Source: Marinospirillum minutulum DSM 6287
Lineage (GTDB): Bacteria; Pseudomonadota; Gammaproteobacteria; Pseudomonadales; Halomonadaceae
Length of the DNA: 64,000 nucleotides
Reading direction: 5' to 3'
Assembly (NCBI RefSeq): GCF_000422325.1
Contig: NZ_AULO01000011.1
Span: 186,001 to 250,000 of the forward strand
Shown: positions 17,515-28,505 of the stretch, piece by piece
Layout: each line of letters starts with the position of its first letter
Numbering within the stretch: the stretch's first letter is position 1
The notes under the pieces: model-generated
What the model was told of the DNA's origin: nothing
What the model saw: only the letters and a program-made list of their open reading frames with translations
The model's database searches: none
Position numbers and translations under genes: made by a program

Positions 17515-18282
17515 ATGTTGATGAGTTTAGTGATTGCCCATAGGGGTGCAAAGGGTGCTGCTCCAGAAAATACTTTACGTGCTATTCAGCTAGCTGCAGA
17601 CCAAGGTGCTGAATGGGTTGAGCTAGATGTAATGCTTACAGCTGATGAAGTACCAATTATTTTCCATGATCAAGTGCTTAGTTTATCAGCCGAAGTGCCT
17701 GTTTTAGTGAAAGACACCCCTTGGAAACGCATGCAAAACCTACAAGTTGCTGCACCTGTTGGCAGTAGTGAACCTTCTGCCCCCATTGCAACACTGGCGC
17801 AGGCTGTTCATTTAATTCATCAGTTGGGCTTGGGGTTAAACCTAGAAATTAAACCTGCTGCCAAAGGGTTGGGGGAGGTAACGCTTGAGCGTAGTTTAGA
17901 AGTGCTTAAAAGCTGCCCAGCTATTAACCTAGTTATATCCAGTTTTGATTTTAGTGCTTTGCAGGCAGCCCAGCGTTTAGCTCCAAACTTGGCTCGTGCA
18001 CTTTTGTATGAAACTTTAGCAGTAGACTGGCGTGATGCAGTGCGCAAATTTGAAGTTAGGTCGATTCATCTAGCCAATTTAGATAGTTTAGACACCGCAA
18101 CTATTGCTAGTATTCGTGAGCTAGGGTTAGAAGCCTATGTTTATACCGTTAACTCTTTAGCTAGAGCAGAAGAACTGGTTGCTTGGGGGGTTAGTGGTGT
18201 TTTTACTGATTTTCCAGATCGCTTTACTCGTTTACTCGCCTCTAAGAGTAAACGAGTCAGTGCTTATGGTGATCCACTTTAG
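17515..18282 (+). CDS. Glycerophosphodiester phosphodiesterase family protein
   Basis: Hydrolyses glycerophosphodiesters to glycerol-3-phosphate and an alcohol. The N-terminal IAHRGAKGAAPENT and VELDVMLTADEVPIIFHD motifs contain the catalytic His pair and the metal-binding Glu/Asp; LEIKP and VYTVNS complete the TIM-barrel signature. No signal peptide, so a cytoplasmic UgpQ-like enzyme. The start is unclear: ATG 17515 and ATG 17521 (MSLVIAHRGA) are both possible and neither has a strong ribosome-binding site. The final 20 codons contain a perfect 12-bp inverted repeat. Confidence 0.9.
   Translation: MLMSLVIAHRGAKGAAPENTLRAIQLAADQGAEWVELDVMLTADEVPIIFHDQVLSLSAEVPVLVKDTPWKRMQNLQVAAPVGSSEPSAPIATLAQAVHLIHQLGLGLNLEIKPAAKGLGEVTLERSLEVLKSCPAINLVISSFDFSALQAAQRLAPNLARALLYETLAVDWRDAVRKFEVRSIHLANLDSLDTATIASIRELGLEAYVYTVNSLARAEELVAWGVSGVFTDFPDRFTRLLASKSKRVSAYGDPL
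18226..18257. repeat. Perfect 12-bp inverted repeat within the 3' end of the GDPD gene
   Basis: ACTCGTTTACTC (18226-18237) and GAGTAAACGAGT (18246-18257) are exact inverted copies with an 8-nt loop. No T run follows, so it is not a classical terminator; it may stabilise the mRNA 3' end. Confidence 0.75.
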
Positions 18283-18288
18283 TGGCAA

Positions 18289-19125
18289 TTAATTACTATC
18301 TGATGCTTGCAGTAGCTGGGTTAGCTCATCGTGAATGCCAGGTGTAGTAATAACCCAGTCACGTGTATCTAAGTAAAAAGAGGTGTAATCACTAGGGTAA
18401 AGGTGACTTAACTTTGCGCCTGCTTCTTCAGCTATAAGCACTGCAGCGGCAAAGTCCCATAGGCTTAGGCTTTCGTAATAGCCATCTAAAGAGCCATTGG
18501 CAACATGACAAATGTCTAAGGCTGCAGATCCACAGCGACGCAAGTCTTGGCATTCTGGTAAAATTGTAGCTAAACGATCTATCAAATGCCTTAATTGACT
18601 CTTATCGTAAGGAAAACCTGTAGCAATTAGGGCTGGGCGCAACTTGTTTAAGCCGCTAACCTTGATAGGTTGTTGATTTAAAAAAGCACCTTGTCCTTTA
18701 ATTGCTGTGAAGGTTTCTTGTAAAAAAGGGGAGTGAACAACACCCACTTGAGGGATTCCTTTAGAATAAAAACCAATAGATACAGCTACATGAGGTTGGC
18801 CATGGGCAAAGTTGATCGTTCCATCTATAGGGTCTAATATCCAAAGGCCATCAACTTTCTCTGCATTCTCGCTGTCGGTATCATTTTCTTCACTAAGGAT
18901 TTTATCTTCAGGAAAAGCAGAACTAAGTTCGCGGCAAAGAAAATCGTCAATTTCTTTGTCGACACTGGTGACTAGTTCTTCATGACCTTTATAGGTTTGA
19001 CTGAAATCACCTGTTTGACGAGCTTTAAGCATTATTTCACCCGCTTGCAGGGCTAAACTTAGCGCAACTGACTGACGTTCTTCGAGTTCTTCTTGGGTGT
19101 AGGTGGCAGTTTTAAATATATTCAA
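18289..19125 (-). CDS. Inositol monophosphatase family protein
   Basis: Mg-dependent, Li-sensitive-type phosphatase fold. Motif A is DPIDGTINFAHG and motif B is WDFAAAVLIAEEAGA; EEND in the N-terminal half is another metal ligand. The 278-aa length is typical for SuhB/HisN/CysQ relatives. It probably starts at TTG (19125) with GGAAG upstream. It is convergent with the GDPD gene. The substrate (inositol phosphate, histidinol phosphate, PAP) cannot be assigned from sequence; the sequence lies outside the archetypal SuhB context. Confidence 0.88.
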   Translation of the reverse strand: MNIFKTATYTQEELEERQSVALSLALQAGEIMLKARQTGDFSQTYKGHEELVTSVDKEIDDFLCRELSSAFPEDKILSEENDTDSENAEKVDGLWILDPIDGTINFAHGQPHVAVSIGFYSKGIPQVGVVHSPFLQETFTAIKGQGAFLNQQPIKVSGLNKLRPALIATGFPYDKSQLRHLIDRLATILPECQDLRRCGSAALDICHVANGSLDGYYESLSLWDFAAAVLIAEEAGAKLSHLYPSDYTSFYLDTRDWVITTPGIHDELTQLLQASDSN

Positions 19126-19199
19126 TTTTTCGGCTTCCAGTTGACTTTGTTATATGCAAGGGTAGCATTCTGGGCACTTTAAACAAAAGGCTAGGTAAA

Positions 19200-19541
19200 A
19201 TGGATGGAAGAATAGCAATAGGTTTAGGCTGGTTTTTTGGCTGTTCATTAATCTTGGTTGGCTTTTGGCTAACAGGCTTTTATTTTTTATCAGGTTTGGC
19301 TTTGGCCTTAACTGGCTTTTTATGGTGGCCACCTTCAAGACAGCAAATCATTCAGTGTTTAGGTTTGCCTAGTATGCCGGTGTTACATGCCGCTTTAACC
19401 CTTTGCTTGTTAGTTGTTGCCTTGTTTGCTTTTATTGGCCGTTATTCTGCCCTATTAGAAGAACAAGCACTAGAGGCTGGCTACCCAACAATTGAAGCTT
19501 GGCAAGAAGCCCAGCACCAAGAAAAGAAACTGAAAAACTAA
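19200..19541 (+). CDS. Small inner-membrane protein of unknown function
   Basis: Unrecognised 113-aa protein with three hydrophobic helices (about residues 5-23, 25-43, 60-82) and a charged C-terminal tail rich in Glu and Lys. The ATG follows AGG closely. Its stop overlaps the start of the HD-GYP gene by one base (TAATG), so it is translationally coupled to it and may act in the same signalling unit. Confidence 0.72.
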   Translation: MDGRIAIGLGWFFGCSLILVGFWLTGFYFLSGLALALTGFLWWPPSRQQIIQCLGLPSMPVLHAALTLCLLVVALFAFIGRYSALLEEQALEAGYPTIEAWQEAQHQEKKLKN

Positions 19542-20725
19542 TGTCTAAAGACCTGCATTTACACCCATTACAAGAAGATGAACTAGCACTAGGTTTAAAG
19601 CTACCTTGGACTATTTATAGTGCCAGTGGTCAGCTTTTAATGAAAGAAGGTGCTGTTATAGATAACCAACGTAAGCTAGATAACCTGCTTATGAATGGGC
19701 ATCGTGAAAAATCTGGCAAGCCGGGTCAAGATGAAACTGAGCAAGGTCCGCCACCCGATGAGCCTCAACCAGTTAAATTTGCAGAAAACACCAATCCCTT
19801 TGCTGAGTTAGATGAAATAGGTTACCAGCTAAAAACCTTGTTTAAACGTATAGATGAGCAGCGTGTTAAACCCGGTGAGGTAGAGCGTAAGTTTTATGAA
19901 ATGGCTAGCCAAATTCAGGGTTTAGTTTTATTCAATAGTGATGCCGTTTTAGGTGCGGTGCATTTAAACCGTCAGCATGAATACATAATTCAGCACCCAT
20001 TACATGTAACGGTTATGGCGGCCTTAGTGGGTAAAACACTGCAAATACCACAAAAAGTTCAGTTATCTATGCTGGCTGCTTCTTTAACGCAGAATATTGG
20101 TATGAATGGCTATCAAATGCGCCTACATGCCCAAGCCGAACCCCTAGATAAAGAACAGCGTAAAAGGGTAGACCAACACCCTTTGGTTGGTGTGAAAATG
20201 TTAACTGAGGCGGGTGTTACAGATAAGTTGTGGCTTCAAATCGTTTTTCAGCACCATGAAAAAACCAATGGAACAGGCTACCCTAAGCAGCTTAAAGGTA
20301 ATCAGATACGTGCTGAAGCCCGCATCGTTGCTTTAGGTGATGTTTATTCTGCTCTGGTTAGTGGTCGACCACACCGTCCTGGGTTAAGCGCACAACAAAG
20401 CCTGCGCTCCATCTTCCTAGAGCGTGGGCAACAGTTTGACGAAAAACTAAGCCGTGTGTTTCTTAATGAGCTAGGACTTTACCCGCCTGGTTCTTGTGTA
20501 AAACTACATAACGGTGAGGTAGGTGTAGTGGTTAAGCGTACTTCAGATAGTCGCGCTCCTCGAGTCACTAGCGTTATGGATGAATATGGTCAACTGTTTA
20601 TGCGTATGCAAGAGCGTGATACCAGTGACCCTAAATATGCTTTAGTCGCCAATGTAAACCCACAGCTAATGCCACGACTTAACCCTACCTTGTTATGGGG
20701 CATTAAGCTTAAAAGAGTGAGTTAA
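19541..20725 (+). CDS. HD-GYP domain protein with degenerate HD dyad
   Basis: Relative of cyclic-di-GMP phosphodiesterases. The start ATG 19541 overlaps the previous stop; an upstream in-frame start inside that gene is rejected. The N-terminus (about 1-60) resembles the DUF3391 domain found ahead of HD-GYP modules. In the catalytic domain, the expected LHDIG is LTQNIG, so the His-Asp metal ligands are replaced by Gln-Asn. HHEKTNGTGYP and ALGDVYSAL remain intact. Loss of the dyad predicts weak or no hydrolysis; a c-di-GMP-binding or scaffolding role is possible. 394 aa, followed after 5 bp by a cytochrome c' gene. Confidence 0.87.
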   Translation: MSKDLHLHPLQEDELALGLKLPWTIYSASGQLLMKEGAVIDNQRKLDNLLMNGHREKSGKPGQDETEQGPPPDEPQPVKFAENTNPFAELDEIGYQLKTLFKRIDEQRVKPGEVERKFYEMASQIQGLVLFNSDAVLGAVHLNRQHEYIIQHPLHVTVMAALVGKTLQIPQKVQLSMLAASLTQNIGMNGYQMRLHAQAEPLDKEQRKRVDQHPLVGVKMLTEAGVTDKLWLQIVFQHHEKTNGTGYPKQLKGNQIRAEARIVALGDVYSALVSGRPHRPGLSAQQSLRSIFLERGQQFDEKLSRVFLNELGLYPPGSCVKLHNGEVGVVVKRTSDSRAPRVTSVMDEYGQLFMRMQERDTSDPKYALVANVNPQLMPRLNPTLLWGIKLKRVS

Positions 20726-20730
20726 GAAAA

Positions 20731-21210
20731 ATGTTGTCTAATTTAGTGCGTTTTATGGCAAGTTTGCTTCTAACTGGCTGGATTACAACTGCCATTGCCC
20801 AGCCTCAAAATACTACTGAGGGCATCAGTGCTGAAGATGTTAATCTTCGCATAGATACCTTTGATGAAATAGATCAGCTTTTTAAAGCTTTAAGGTTCAA
20901 GGTTGTTAATCAAAGAAGCACTAATCGTGAAGCAGCCTTAGATTATTCTAGCAAACTGGTTAAGCTTTCTTACCGTTTACCCGATTTGTTTGATTTACCT
21001 TCGTCACGTGAAAGCTTTCCGCAAAGCCGTTCTCGCCCTGAAATATGGACTAAAAAAGAGTATTTTGATCAGCAGCTAGAAGCCTTTGTTGTTAATCTAG
21101 AAAAAATAGATGATGAAATTAGAGCAGGCGACCTAAGCAGAGCAGGGCGCTTGATAGATGAAACTGCAAAAGGCTGCCGTCGCTGTCATAATGGCTTCCG
21201 TTATAGGTAA
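20731..21210 (+). CDS. Cytochrome c'-like periplasmic monohaem protein
   Basis: A 159-aa protein with a Sec signal peptide (cleavage near TAIAQP), a four-helix-bundle-like body and a C-terminal haem site CRRCH (about residues 152-156), the cytochrome c' arrangement. Members bind NO or buffer electrons; the specific role is unknown. It sits 5 bp after the HD-GYP gene, so it is likely co-transcribed. A second cytochrome c' is encoded at 36.8 kb. Confidence 0.82.
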   Translation: MLSNLVRFMASLLLTGWITTAIAQPQNTTEGISAEDVNLRIDTFDEIDQLFKALRFKVVNQRSTNREAALDYSSKLVKLSYRLPDLFDLPSSRESFPQSRSRPEIWTKKEYFDQQLEAFVVNLEKIDDEIRAGDLSRAGRLIDETAKGCRRCHNGFRYR

Positions 21211-21248
21211 GCAGCCAGTGTATATTTTTTAAGAATAGGATTTTATTT

Positions 21249-22607
21249 ATGTCTAAATTTGATTTTGATTTGTTAGTTATAGGTGCAGGTTCTGGTGGTG
21301 TACGTGCAGCACGTACCGCTGCAACACAGGGTATCAAGGTAGGTATTATTGAAGACCGTTATTGGGGTGGCACTTGTGTAAACGTGGGCTGTGTACCTAA
21401 AAAACTTTATTCTTATGCGGCTCACTTTGCTGAAGATTTTGCCGATGCAGCCGGTTACGGCTGGACAGTGGCTAAGCCCGAATTTCATTGGCCTACTTTG
21501 CGCGATAACCGTGCGGCAGAAATTTTACGTTTGAATGGCATTTATAACCGTTTGTTAGAAGGTAGCGGCGTACAAAGAATTGAAGGTCGCGGTAAAATTC
21601 TTACACCAACTAGTGTAGAGGTAGGCGGTAAAACCTACACAGCTGAGCGACTATTAATTGCTACTGGCTCTTGGCCTTTTATACCTGAGTTTCCTGGCGC
21701 TGAGCATTGCATAACTTCCAATGAAATTTTTGATTTGCCAGACTTCCCAAAACGCTTCTTGGTTTATGGTGGTGGCTATATTGCTGTTGAATTTGCTTCT
21801 ATTTTTAATGGTTTAGGTGCAGAAACCCACTTGGTTTACCGTGGTGAAAAACCTTTGCGTGGCTTTGATGAAGAAGTACGTGATTTTGTTCAAAACGAAA
21901 TTAGCAACCACGGGGTAAAACTGGAGTTAGGCTGTCAAATAACTGCGATAGAAAAGCAGGCAACAGGGCTGCTAGTGAAATTAAGCGATGGCCGTAGTAT
22001 AGAAGTTGATACCGTGCTTAGTGCAACAGGTCGCCGTGGTAATGTTGAAAACCTAGGTTTAGAAAATGTTGGCTTAGAAGTCAATGAAAGCGGTGAATTG
22101 GCTGTAGATAGCAACTTTTGCACTCAAGTACCCAGCATTTATGCGCTAGGTGATCTTATCGGTGGGCCTCAGTTAACACCGGTGGCACTGGCTGAAGCTA
22201 TGGTATTAGTGCATAACCTCTATAGCGGTAAAGAGCCACGAAAAATGGATTATAAAAATATTCCAACAGCGGTTTTCTGCCACCCTAATATCGGTACAGT
22301 AGGTCTTGGTGAAGAAGAAGCGCGTAAGGTTTATCCGGCCATACGTGTTTATTCAACGAGCTTTAAGCCGATGCGTAATACCTTATCTGGTAACCCTGGC
22401 CGCACGTTAATGAAGCTAATTGTTGAAGATGCCACCGATAAAGTGGTTGGCTGTCATGTAGTGGGTGCAGATGCAGGTGAGCTGGTACAGGGCATAGGTA
22501 TTGCCGTTAAAGCAGGTTTAACCAAAGCAGATTTTGATGCCACTATAGGCATTCACCCAACTTCAGCAGAAGAGCTAGTCACTATGCGTACGCTAACGCG
22601 TAATTAA
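21249..22607 (+). CDS. gor: Glutathione-disulfide reductase
   Basis: FAD-dependent NADPH:glutathione reductase. Dinucleotide-binding GAGSGGVRAAR at the N-terminus, redox-active GGTCVNVGCVPKK (Cys pair near residues 42-47), an NADPH-binding VYGGGYIAVEFA segment, and the C-terminal IHPTSAEE with the catalytic His-Glu pair. 452 aa, close to E. coli Gor (450). Followed by a strong terminator. Supplies GSH for the glutaredoxin nearby. Confidence 0.95.
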   Translation: MSKFDFDLLVIGAGSGGVRAARTAATQGIKVGIIEDRYWGGTCVNVGCVPKKLYSYAAHFAEDFADAAGYGWTVAKPEFHWPTLRDNRAAEILRLNGIYNRLLEGSGVQRIEGRGKILTPTSVEVGGKTYTAERLLIATGSWPFIPEFPGAEHCITSNEIFDLPDFPKRFLVYGGGYIAVEFASIFNGLGAETHLVYRGEKPLRGFDEEVRDFVQNEISNHGVKLELGCQITAIEKQATGLLVKLSDGRSIEVDTVLSATGRRGNVENLGLENVGLEVNESGELAVDSNFCTQVPSIYALGDLIGGPQLTPVALAEAMVLVHNLYSGKEPRKMDYKNIPTAVFCHPNIGTVGLGEEEARKVYPAIRVYSTSFKPMRNTLSGNPGRTLMKLIVEDATDKVVGCHVVGADAGELVQGIGIAVKAGLTKADFDATIGIHPTSAEELVTMRTLTRN

Positions 22608-22637
22608 TTTTTATCTACTTTTTCTACTGGTAGTTTA

Positions 22638-22659
22638 ACGGCCTTCGGGCCGTTTTTTT
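22638..22659 (+). terminator. Rho-independent terminator after gor
   Basis: Stem ACGGCC/GGCCGT with a TTCG tetraloop followed by seven T; 31 bp past the gor stop. Confidence 0.92.
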
Positions 22660-22793
22660 GTTTTTATTTCCCCATTAAGACTTATTGTCATAATTTTAAA
22701 TTATGGATTAGCAGCTTATTGATAATAAAGCATTTGATTTATGCTGCTGAGCTGTTATCCTTGTTGTCATCTTAGACAGAGACCCAAGTTTTT

Positions 22794-24609
<1,816 letters not shown>

Positions 24610-24623
24610 GGATATTTTGATTT

Positions 24624-25025
24624 ATGTTTGTTAGAAACTTAGAAGAAGCACGTAAAGAAGGCCGTATGGTTACCGCTGAGGGCGGTAACTGGGATTCAAC
24701 TCGTTTAGTTCTAGCTGAAGACAAGATGAACTATTCGTTTCATATCACCCGTATTTACGCTGATACTGAAACCCCCATTCACTACAAGCACCACCTAGAA
24801 ACGGTTTACTGTATTGAAGGTGAGGGCGAAGTAGAAACAGTTGCGGATGGCAAAATTTGGCCTATTAAGCCAGGTGATGTGTATGTGCTAGATAAACACG
24901 ACCAACACCTACTAAGAGCCAGCAAAACCATGACTTTGGCCTGTGTTTTCTACCCAGCCATTACAGGTACTGAGCGTCACCGTGCTGACGGTTCTTATGC
25001 GCCAGCGGATGAAGTAGAAAGCTAG
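24624..25025 (+). CDS. ectC: L-ectoine synthase
   Basis: Last step: cyclises N-gamma-acetyl-diaminobutyrate to ectoine. Cupin of 133 aa with [20 protein letters not shown] and [17 protein letters not shown], the metal-binding and conserved motifs of the family. Lies 14 bp after ectB. Its TAG overlaps the stop of convergent bioD within a CTAG palindrome. Confidence 0.95.
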   Translation: MFVRNLEEARKEGRMVTAEGGNWDSTRLVLAEDKMNYSFHITRIYADTETPIHYKHHLETVYCIEGEGEVETVADGKIWPIKPGDVYVLDKHDQHLLRASKTMTLACVFYPAITGTERHRADGSYAPADEVES

Positions 25026-25693
25026 GCTAGTGTTAAATAGTTAGCCACGGCTTTAGCTGATGCCTGCTCTAAATAGGGGACTTCTCCTAAACAAGGTGCA
25101 GGCATTAGCTGTTTTAAACTGGCTAAATTTTCTTCCAAGTACGAACAATTAGCATCAACTCCATTCGCAACCCAGCCTGCCAATTTTAAACCATCATTTA
25201 TAATGGCTTCTGCAGTTAAAACAGCATGGTTAATACAGCCTAATTTTACCCCCACCACTAAAATAACCGGTAGCTTTAAAGCGATAGCCAAGTCAGATAA
25301 AAATGCTTGGTTGCTTAAGGGAACCCGCCAACCACCTGCGCCTTCTATTAAAGTTAAATCGGCTTGCTCTTGTAAAATAACTTGCGCTGCTGAGTATAAA
25401 TCACTGACATTTAGCTCAAGGCCCACTTCTTTAGCTGCTAAATGGGGTGCAATCGGTGGAGCAAAAGCGTAAGGATTTACCGCTTGATAAGCCAGTTTAA
25501 TACTGCTTTGTGCCATTAAAGCTAAGGCATCACTGTTGCGTAAACCTTGTTTGGTCATTTCACAGCCCGATGCCAGCGGCTTCATAGCCAAGGTACTTAG
25601 TTGCTGTTGCTTGGCTGCATATAAAAAACCTGCTGCAAGGGTTGTTTTACCTGCATCAGTATCAGTACCGGTAATAAAATAAGCGGCTTTCAT
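25022..25693 (-). CDS. bioD: Dethiobiotin synthetase
   Basis: ATP-dependent ring closure of DAPA with CO2 to dethiobiotin. P-loop [13 protein letters not shown] at residues about 8-20, KPLASGCE near 39 and [10 protein letters not shown] near 119 are family signatures. 223 aa, normal. Last gene of bioFHCD, 14 bp after bioC. No bioB follows, so the final sulfur insertion enzyme must be encoded elsewhere. Confidence 0.95.
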   Translation of the reverse strand: MKAAYFITGTDTDAGKTTLAAGFLYAAKQQQLSTLAMKPLASGCEMTKQGLRNSDALALMAQSSIKLAYQAVNPYAFAPPIAPHLAAKEVGLELNVSDLYSAAQVILQEQADLTLIEGAGGWRVPLSNQAFLSDLAIALKLPVILVVGVKLGCINHAVLTAEAIINDGLKLAGWVANGVDANCSYLEENLASLKQLMPAPCLGEVPYLEQASAKAVANYLTLA

Positions 25694-25707
25694 TCAGGTA
25701 TTTTGCC

Positions 25708-26514
25708 TTAAATTTTTCTTAAAATGCCATAAACAATTTGCCAGCTAGCAGGCAAACCCTGAGGTTTACGGAAACTTTCGTAGCCAGCTAAAAGGCGTTG
25801 ATAGCCTTGTCTGCTGATAAGCCCAGCGGCGCGGCCAGTTTGAATAGAGTCTGCACCCAACTGTTTGAGTTCATTCGTTAATTCAATAACTTGGTTATAA
25901 AAATAAAGGTGCTTATGGCAATGCAGGTTAATTACTTGTAAGTCGCAGGCATTAATAAGGCTTTGATACTGGCTGAACGAGCGAAACTGGTTAACATGCC
26001 TTGCTGTATCCACGGCTTGCCAACTTAGATTAAGCTCAACAAGCGAACCTTCAGCAACACTGGTAAATAATAAAACCCCACCAGGCTTTAAAACGCGTGT
26101 AACTTCAGCTAAAACCGCAGAAAAATTACCACACCACTGCAAGGCTAGGCTGCTAAAAACTAAATCTTGGCTAGCCTTTGCTAAGGGAAGCTGTTCAGCA
26201 TCGGCACATAAATAACTAACCTTAAGCTTACGTGCCTGAGAAACACGCAACATGCCTTCAGCTAGGTCTAAGCCTATTCCTTTTGCTGCTGACCATTGCC
26301 TAGCTAACTCTTGGCAAAAATAACCTGTACCACAACCTAAATCTAACCAGTTATTAACCTCAAAATTGGGGTTTAAAGATGAATTGCCTAAACCCAACAG
26401 TCGATTACCTACGGCTTGTTGCAAATGGGCAACCTGATCATAACTATTAGCAGCACGTGAAAAAGCTGCGGCTAGCTGCTGTTTATTCACTTGTGCTTCT
26501 TGAAGTTCAAGCAT
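25708..26514 (-). CDS. bioC: Malonyl-[ACP] O-methyltransferase
   Basis: Methylates malonyl-ACP so that fatty-acid enzymes can build the pimeloyl chain. SAM-binding WLDLGCGTGYFCQEL (about residues 57-71), LCADAEQLPLA and a FSRAANSYDQVAHLQ N-terminal segment typical of BioC. 268 aa. The start overlaps the bioH end by 8 bp, indicating coupled translation. Confidence 0.94.
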   Translation of the reverse strand: MLELQEAQVNKQQLAAAFSRAANSYDQVAHLQQAVGNRLLGLGNSSLNPNFEVNNWLDLGCGTGYFCQELARQWSAAKGIGLDLAEGMLRVSQARKLKVSYLCADAEQLPLAKASQDLVFSSLALQWCGNFSAVLAEVTRVLKPGGVLLFTSVAEGSLVELNLSWQAVDTARHVNQFRSFSQYQSLINACDLQVINLHCHKHLYFYNQVIELTNELKQLGADSIQTGRAAGLISRQGYQRLLAGYESFRKPQGLPASWQIVYGILRKI

Positions 26515-27235
26515 TGGACTTATCCAAAATAAAAGCGGCTAGGTGTTTAGCTAGTAAACGTGGTTCTGCAATAGGGCTGGCATGGCTTTGGCCTAGCAAG
26601 GCGACCCTGGCCAGTGGGTTTAATGCTTGCAAATCACTGGCGACTTTAGAAGGCACTAAAGCATCTTTGCCAGCCAATAAATGCAACTGCCGCCCAGTAA
26701 AGTCTGTGATAGCGGGGCGATTGTCTAAATTAGCCAGTAAATTTAACCCTGCAAGGGCAGTGGCAGTGTTTTGTACTAAAGCCATTGCTGGTAATTTTTT
26801 ATCTAACAGACGAGCTTCTTCTGCTCCTTGGCTAGAAAGCAGGCTAAAGCGCTTTAATCCTTTGGATAAATCTTCTTGGCATAACTGATAAAAGGCATCA
26901 AAAGTGTTGCTATCCAAAGCATTGGGCCAGTGTTTATTGGCTAGAAAACAAGCATTGCTGGCATAGCTAATCACACCAGCACAAGCAGTTTGCCGCTGGG
27001 CAGCCAAGGCGGTGGCCAACATGCCGCCTAATGACCAACCAACCAGCCAAGAATTTTGGGGTAATTCTTTATCCAACTGCTGAACAAGCGCTTCAGGGCA
27101 TTTATCTAACGGGTTGGGTAAGGGGTGAAGTTGCAAGTTAAAGCTAGGTAAAAGGCGTTGCAATTCATCAAGCAAGGGTTGCAATGCTTGGCTTTTTAGC
27201 CCCCAACCGGGTAACAAAACCAGCGGGTTAGTCAT
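26507..27235 (-). CDS. bioH: Pimeloyl-[ACP] methyl ester carboxylesterase
   Basis: Alpha/beta hydrolase that frees pimeloyl-ACP from its methyl ester, ending chain elongation. [12 protein letters not shown] oxyanion region, nucleophile elbow VGWSLGGML, acid in AGKDALVP and catalytic His in GQSHASPI. 242 aa. It overlaps both neighbours by 8 bp in the bioF-bioH-bioC string. Confidence 0.93.
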   Translation of the reverse strand: MTNPLVLLPGWGLKSQALQPLLDELQRLLPSFNLQLHPLPNPLDKCPEALVQQLDKELPQNSWLVGWSLGGMLATALAAQRQTACAGVISYASNACFLANKHWPNALDSNTFDAFYQLCQEDLSKGLKRFSLLSSQGAEEARLLDKKLPAMALVQNTATALAGLNLLANLDNRPAITDFTGRQLHLLAGKDALVPSKVASDLQALNPLARVALLGQSHASPIAEPRLLAKHLAAFILDKSNA

Positions 27236-28412
27236 GGTTTGCTCCTAGTTTGCAAGAAGCTAAGGCATTTAATAGCAGGTCTACTTGTTGGCTAGTATGG
27301 GCTGCGGTTAGGGTAATGCGTAAACGAGCAGTAGCTTTAGGAACGGTAGGTGGACGAATAGCAGCGACCAAAATACCTTTTTGGCGTAATTGACTAGCTA
27401 GGACTAGGGTTTTAGCTGAATCACCCACAATAATGGGCTGAATAGGGGTGTTGCTAGCCAGTAAATTCAAGCCTAAAGCTTGAGCGCCAGCACGAAATTG
27501 TTTAACCAGTTGGGTTAGTTGTTCTCTACGCCAAGTTTCTTCTTGTAAGAGTTTTAAACTGGTTAAACTGGCATAGGCCAGTGCAGGGGGTGAGCTGGTG
27601 GTGTAAATGTAAGGTCTGGCAAACTGAATTAAAGTTTCAATCACTTCATTGCTGGCGGCTACAAAAGCACCGGCTGTACCAAAAGACTTACCTAGAGTTC
27701 CAACCAAAATTTGTACGTCTTCTTTACCCATGCCTTGGGCTTCGACTAGGCCACCGCCCTTTTTACCCAGCACACCAAAGCCGTGGGCATCATCCACCAT
27801 TAACCAAGCCTTGTTAGCTTTGGCTAAGGCAGCTAATTCTGGCAAGGGAGCTAGGTCACCATCCATGCTGAATACACCATCAGTGGCTATCAGTCTATTG
27901 CCTTGGGCTGCCGCTAGGTGTTTGGTTAAGCTTTGGGTGTCTTTATGCAAATAGCGTCTAAAACGTGCACCCGATAAAAGCCCAGCATCTAGCAAGGAAG
28001 CATGGTTTAAGCGGTCATGCAGCAGGGTATCGCCTTGGCTAAGCAAAGCAGTAATCACTGCTAAATTAGCCATATAACCACTAGACAGCAATAAAACCCG
28101 CTCATAGCCAGTAAATTCAGCAAGGGCAAGCTCTAGCTGGTGATGCGGTTGGCTATGCCCTATAACCAAGTGAGAAGCACCGCCACCCACACCCCAACGC
28201 TGAGCACCTTCGCTTAAAGCAGCTATGACTTGGGGGTGATTGGCTAAACCTAGGTAGTCATTGGATAAAAAAGCCAAATAGTTTTTACCCTCAATTTGTA
28301 TTTCTGGTTGTTGCGGGCTTTCTATTAGTGATCTTTGTCGAAAGAGATTTTCTGAACGGCGTTTAGCTAGCCGTTCAGTAAGACCAAAGTTACTTGTTAA
28401 AGAAGAATTCAT
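27228..28412 (-). CDS. bioF: 8-amino-7-oxononanoate synthase
   Basis: PLP enzyme condensing pimeloyl-ACP with alanine. Contains [13 protein letters not shown] near the N-terminus, [19 protein letters not shown] and the PLP-lysine motif [13 protein letters not shown]. 394 aa. First gene of the leftward biotin operon, divergent from bioA with a candidate BirA operator between them. Confidence 0.95.
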   Translation of the reverse strand: MNSSLTSNFGLTERLAKRRSENLFRQRSLIESPQQPEIQIEGKNYLAFLSNDYLGLANHPQVIAALSEGAQRWGVGGGASHLVIGHSQPHHQLELALAEFTGYERVLLLSSGYMANLAVITALLSQGDTLLHDRLNHASLLDAGLLSGARFRRYLHKDTQSLTKHLAAAQGNRLIATDGVFSMDGDLAPLPELAALAKANKAWLMVDDAHGFGVLGKKGGGLVEAQGMGKEDVQILVGTLGKSFGTAGAFVAASNEVIETLIQFARPYIYTTSSPPALAYASLTSLKLLQEETWRREQLTQLVKQFRAGAQALGLNLLASNTPIQPIIVGDSAKTLVLASQLRQKGILVAAIRPPTVPKATARLRITLTAAHTSQQVDLLLNALASCKLGANHD

Positions 28413-28438
28413 GCCATTTGCTCAAGGTCTAGTCTAGC

Positions 28439-28470
28439 GTGTAAACTGTAATTAAATATAAGGTTAACAG
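28439..28470. promoter_or_regulatory. Candidate BirA (biotin repressor) operator
   Basis: Half-sites GTGTAAACT (28439-28447) and GGTTAACAG (28462-28470), 14 bp apart, match TTGTAAACC and GGTTTACAA of the E. coli operator at 7 of 9 positions each, with identical spacing. It lies between bioF and bioA, the same place as in E. coli. Confidence 0.7.
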
Positions 28471-28505
28471 CCTGTAAAGCTAGAGTCGATGCCTTGGAGA
28501 AAATT

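Noticed and set aside
20731-21210. Cytochrome c' as electron acceptor of the molybdoenzyme
   Set aside because: It is 37 kb away and co-located with signalling genes; nothing in the sequence links them.
26457-26888. 143-codon plus-strand frame across bioC/bioH
   Set aside because: Antisense to catalytic motifs of both genes; no homology-like pattern.
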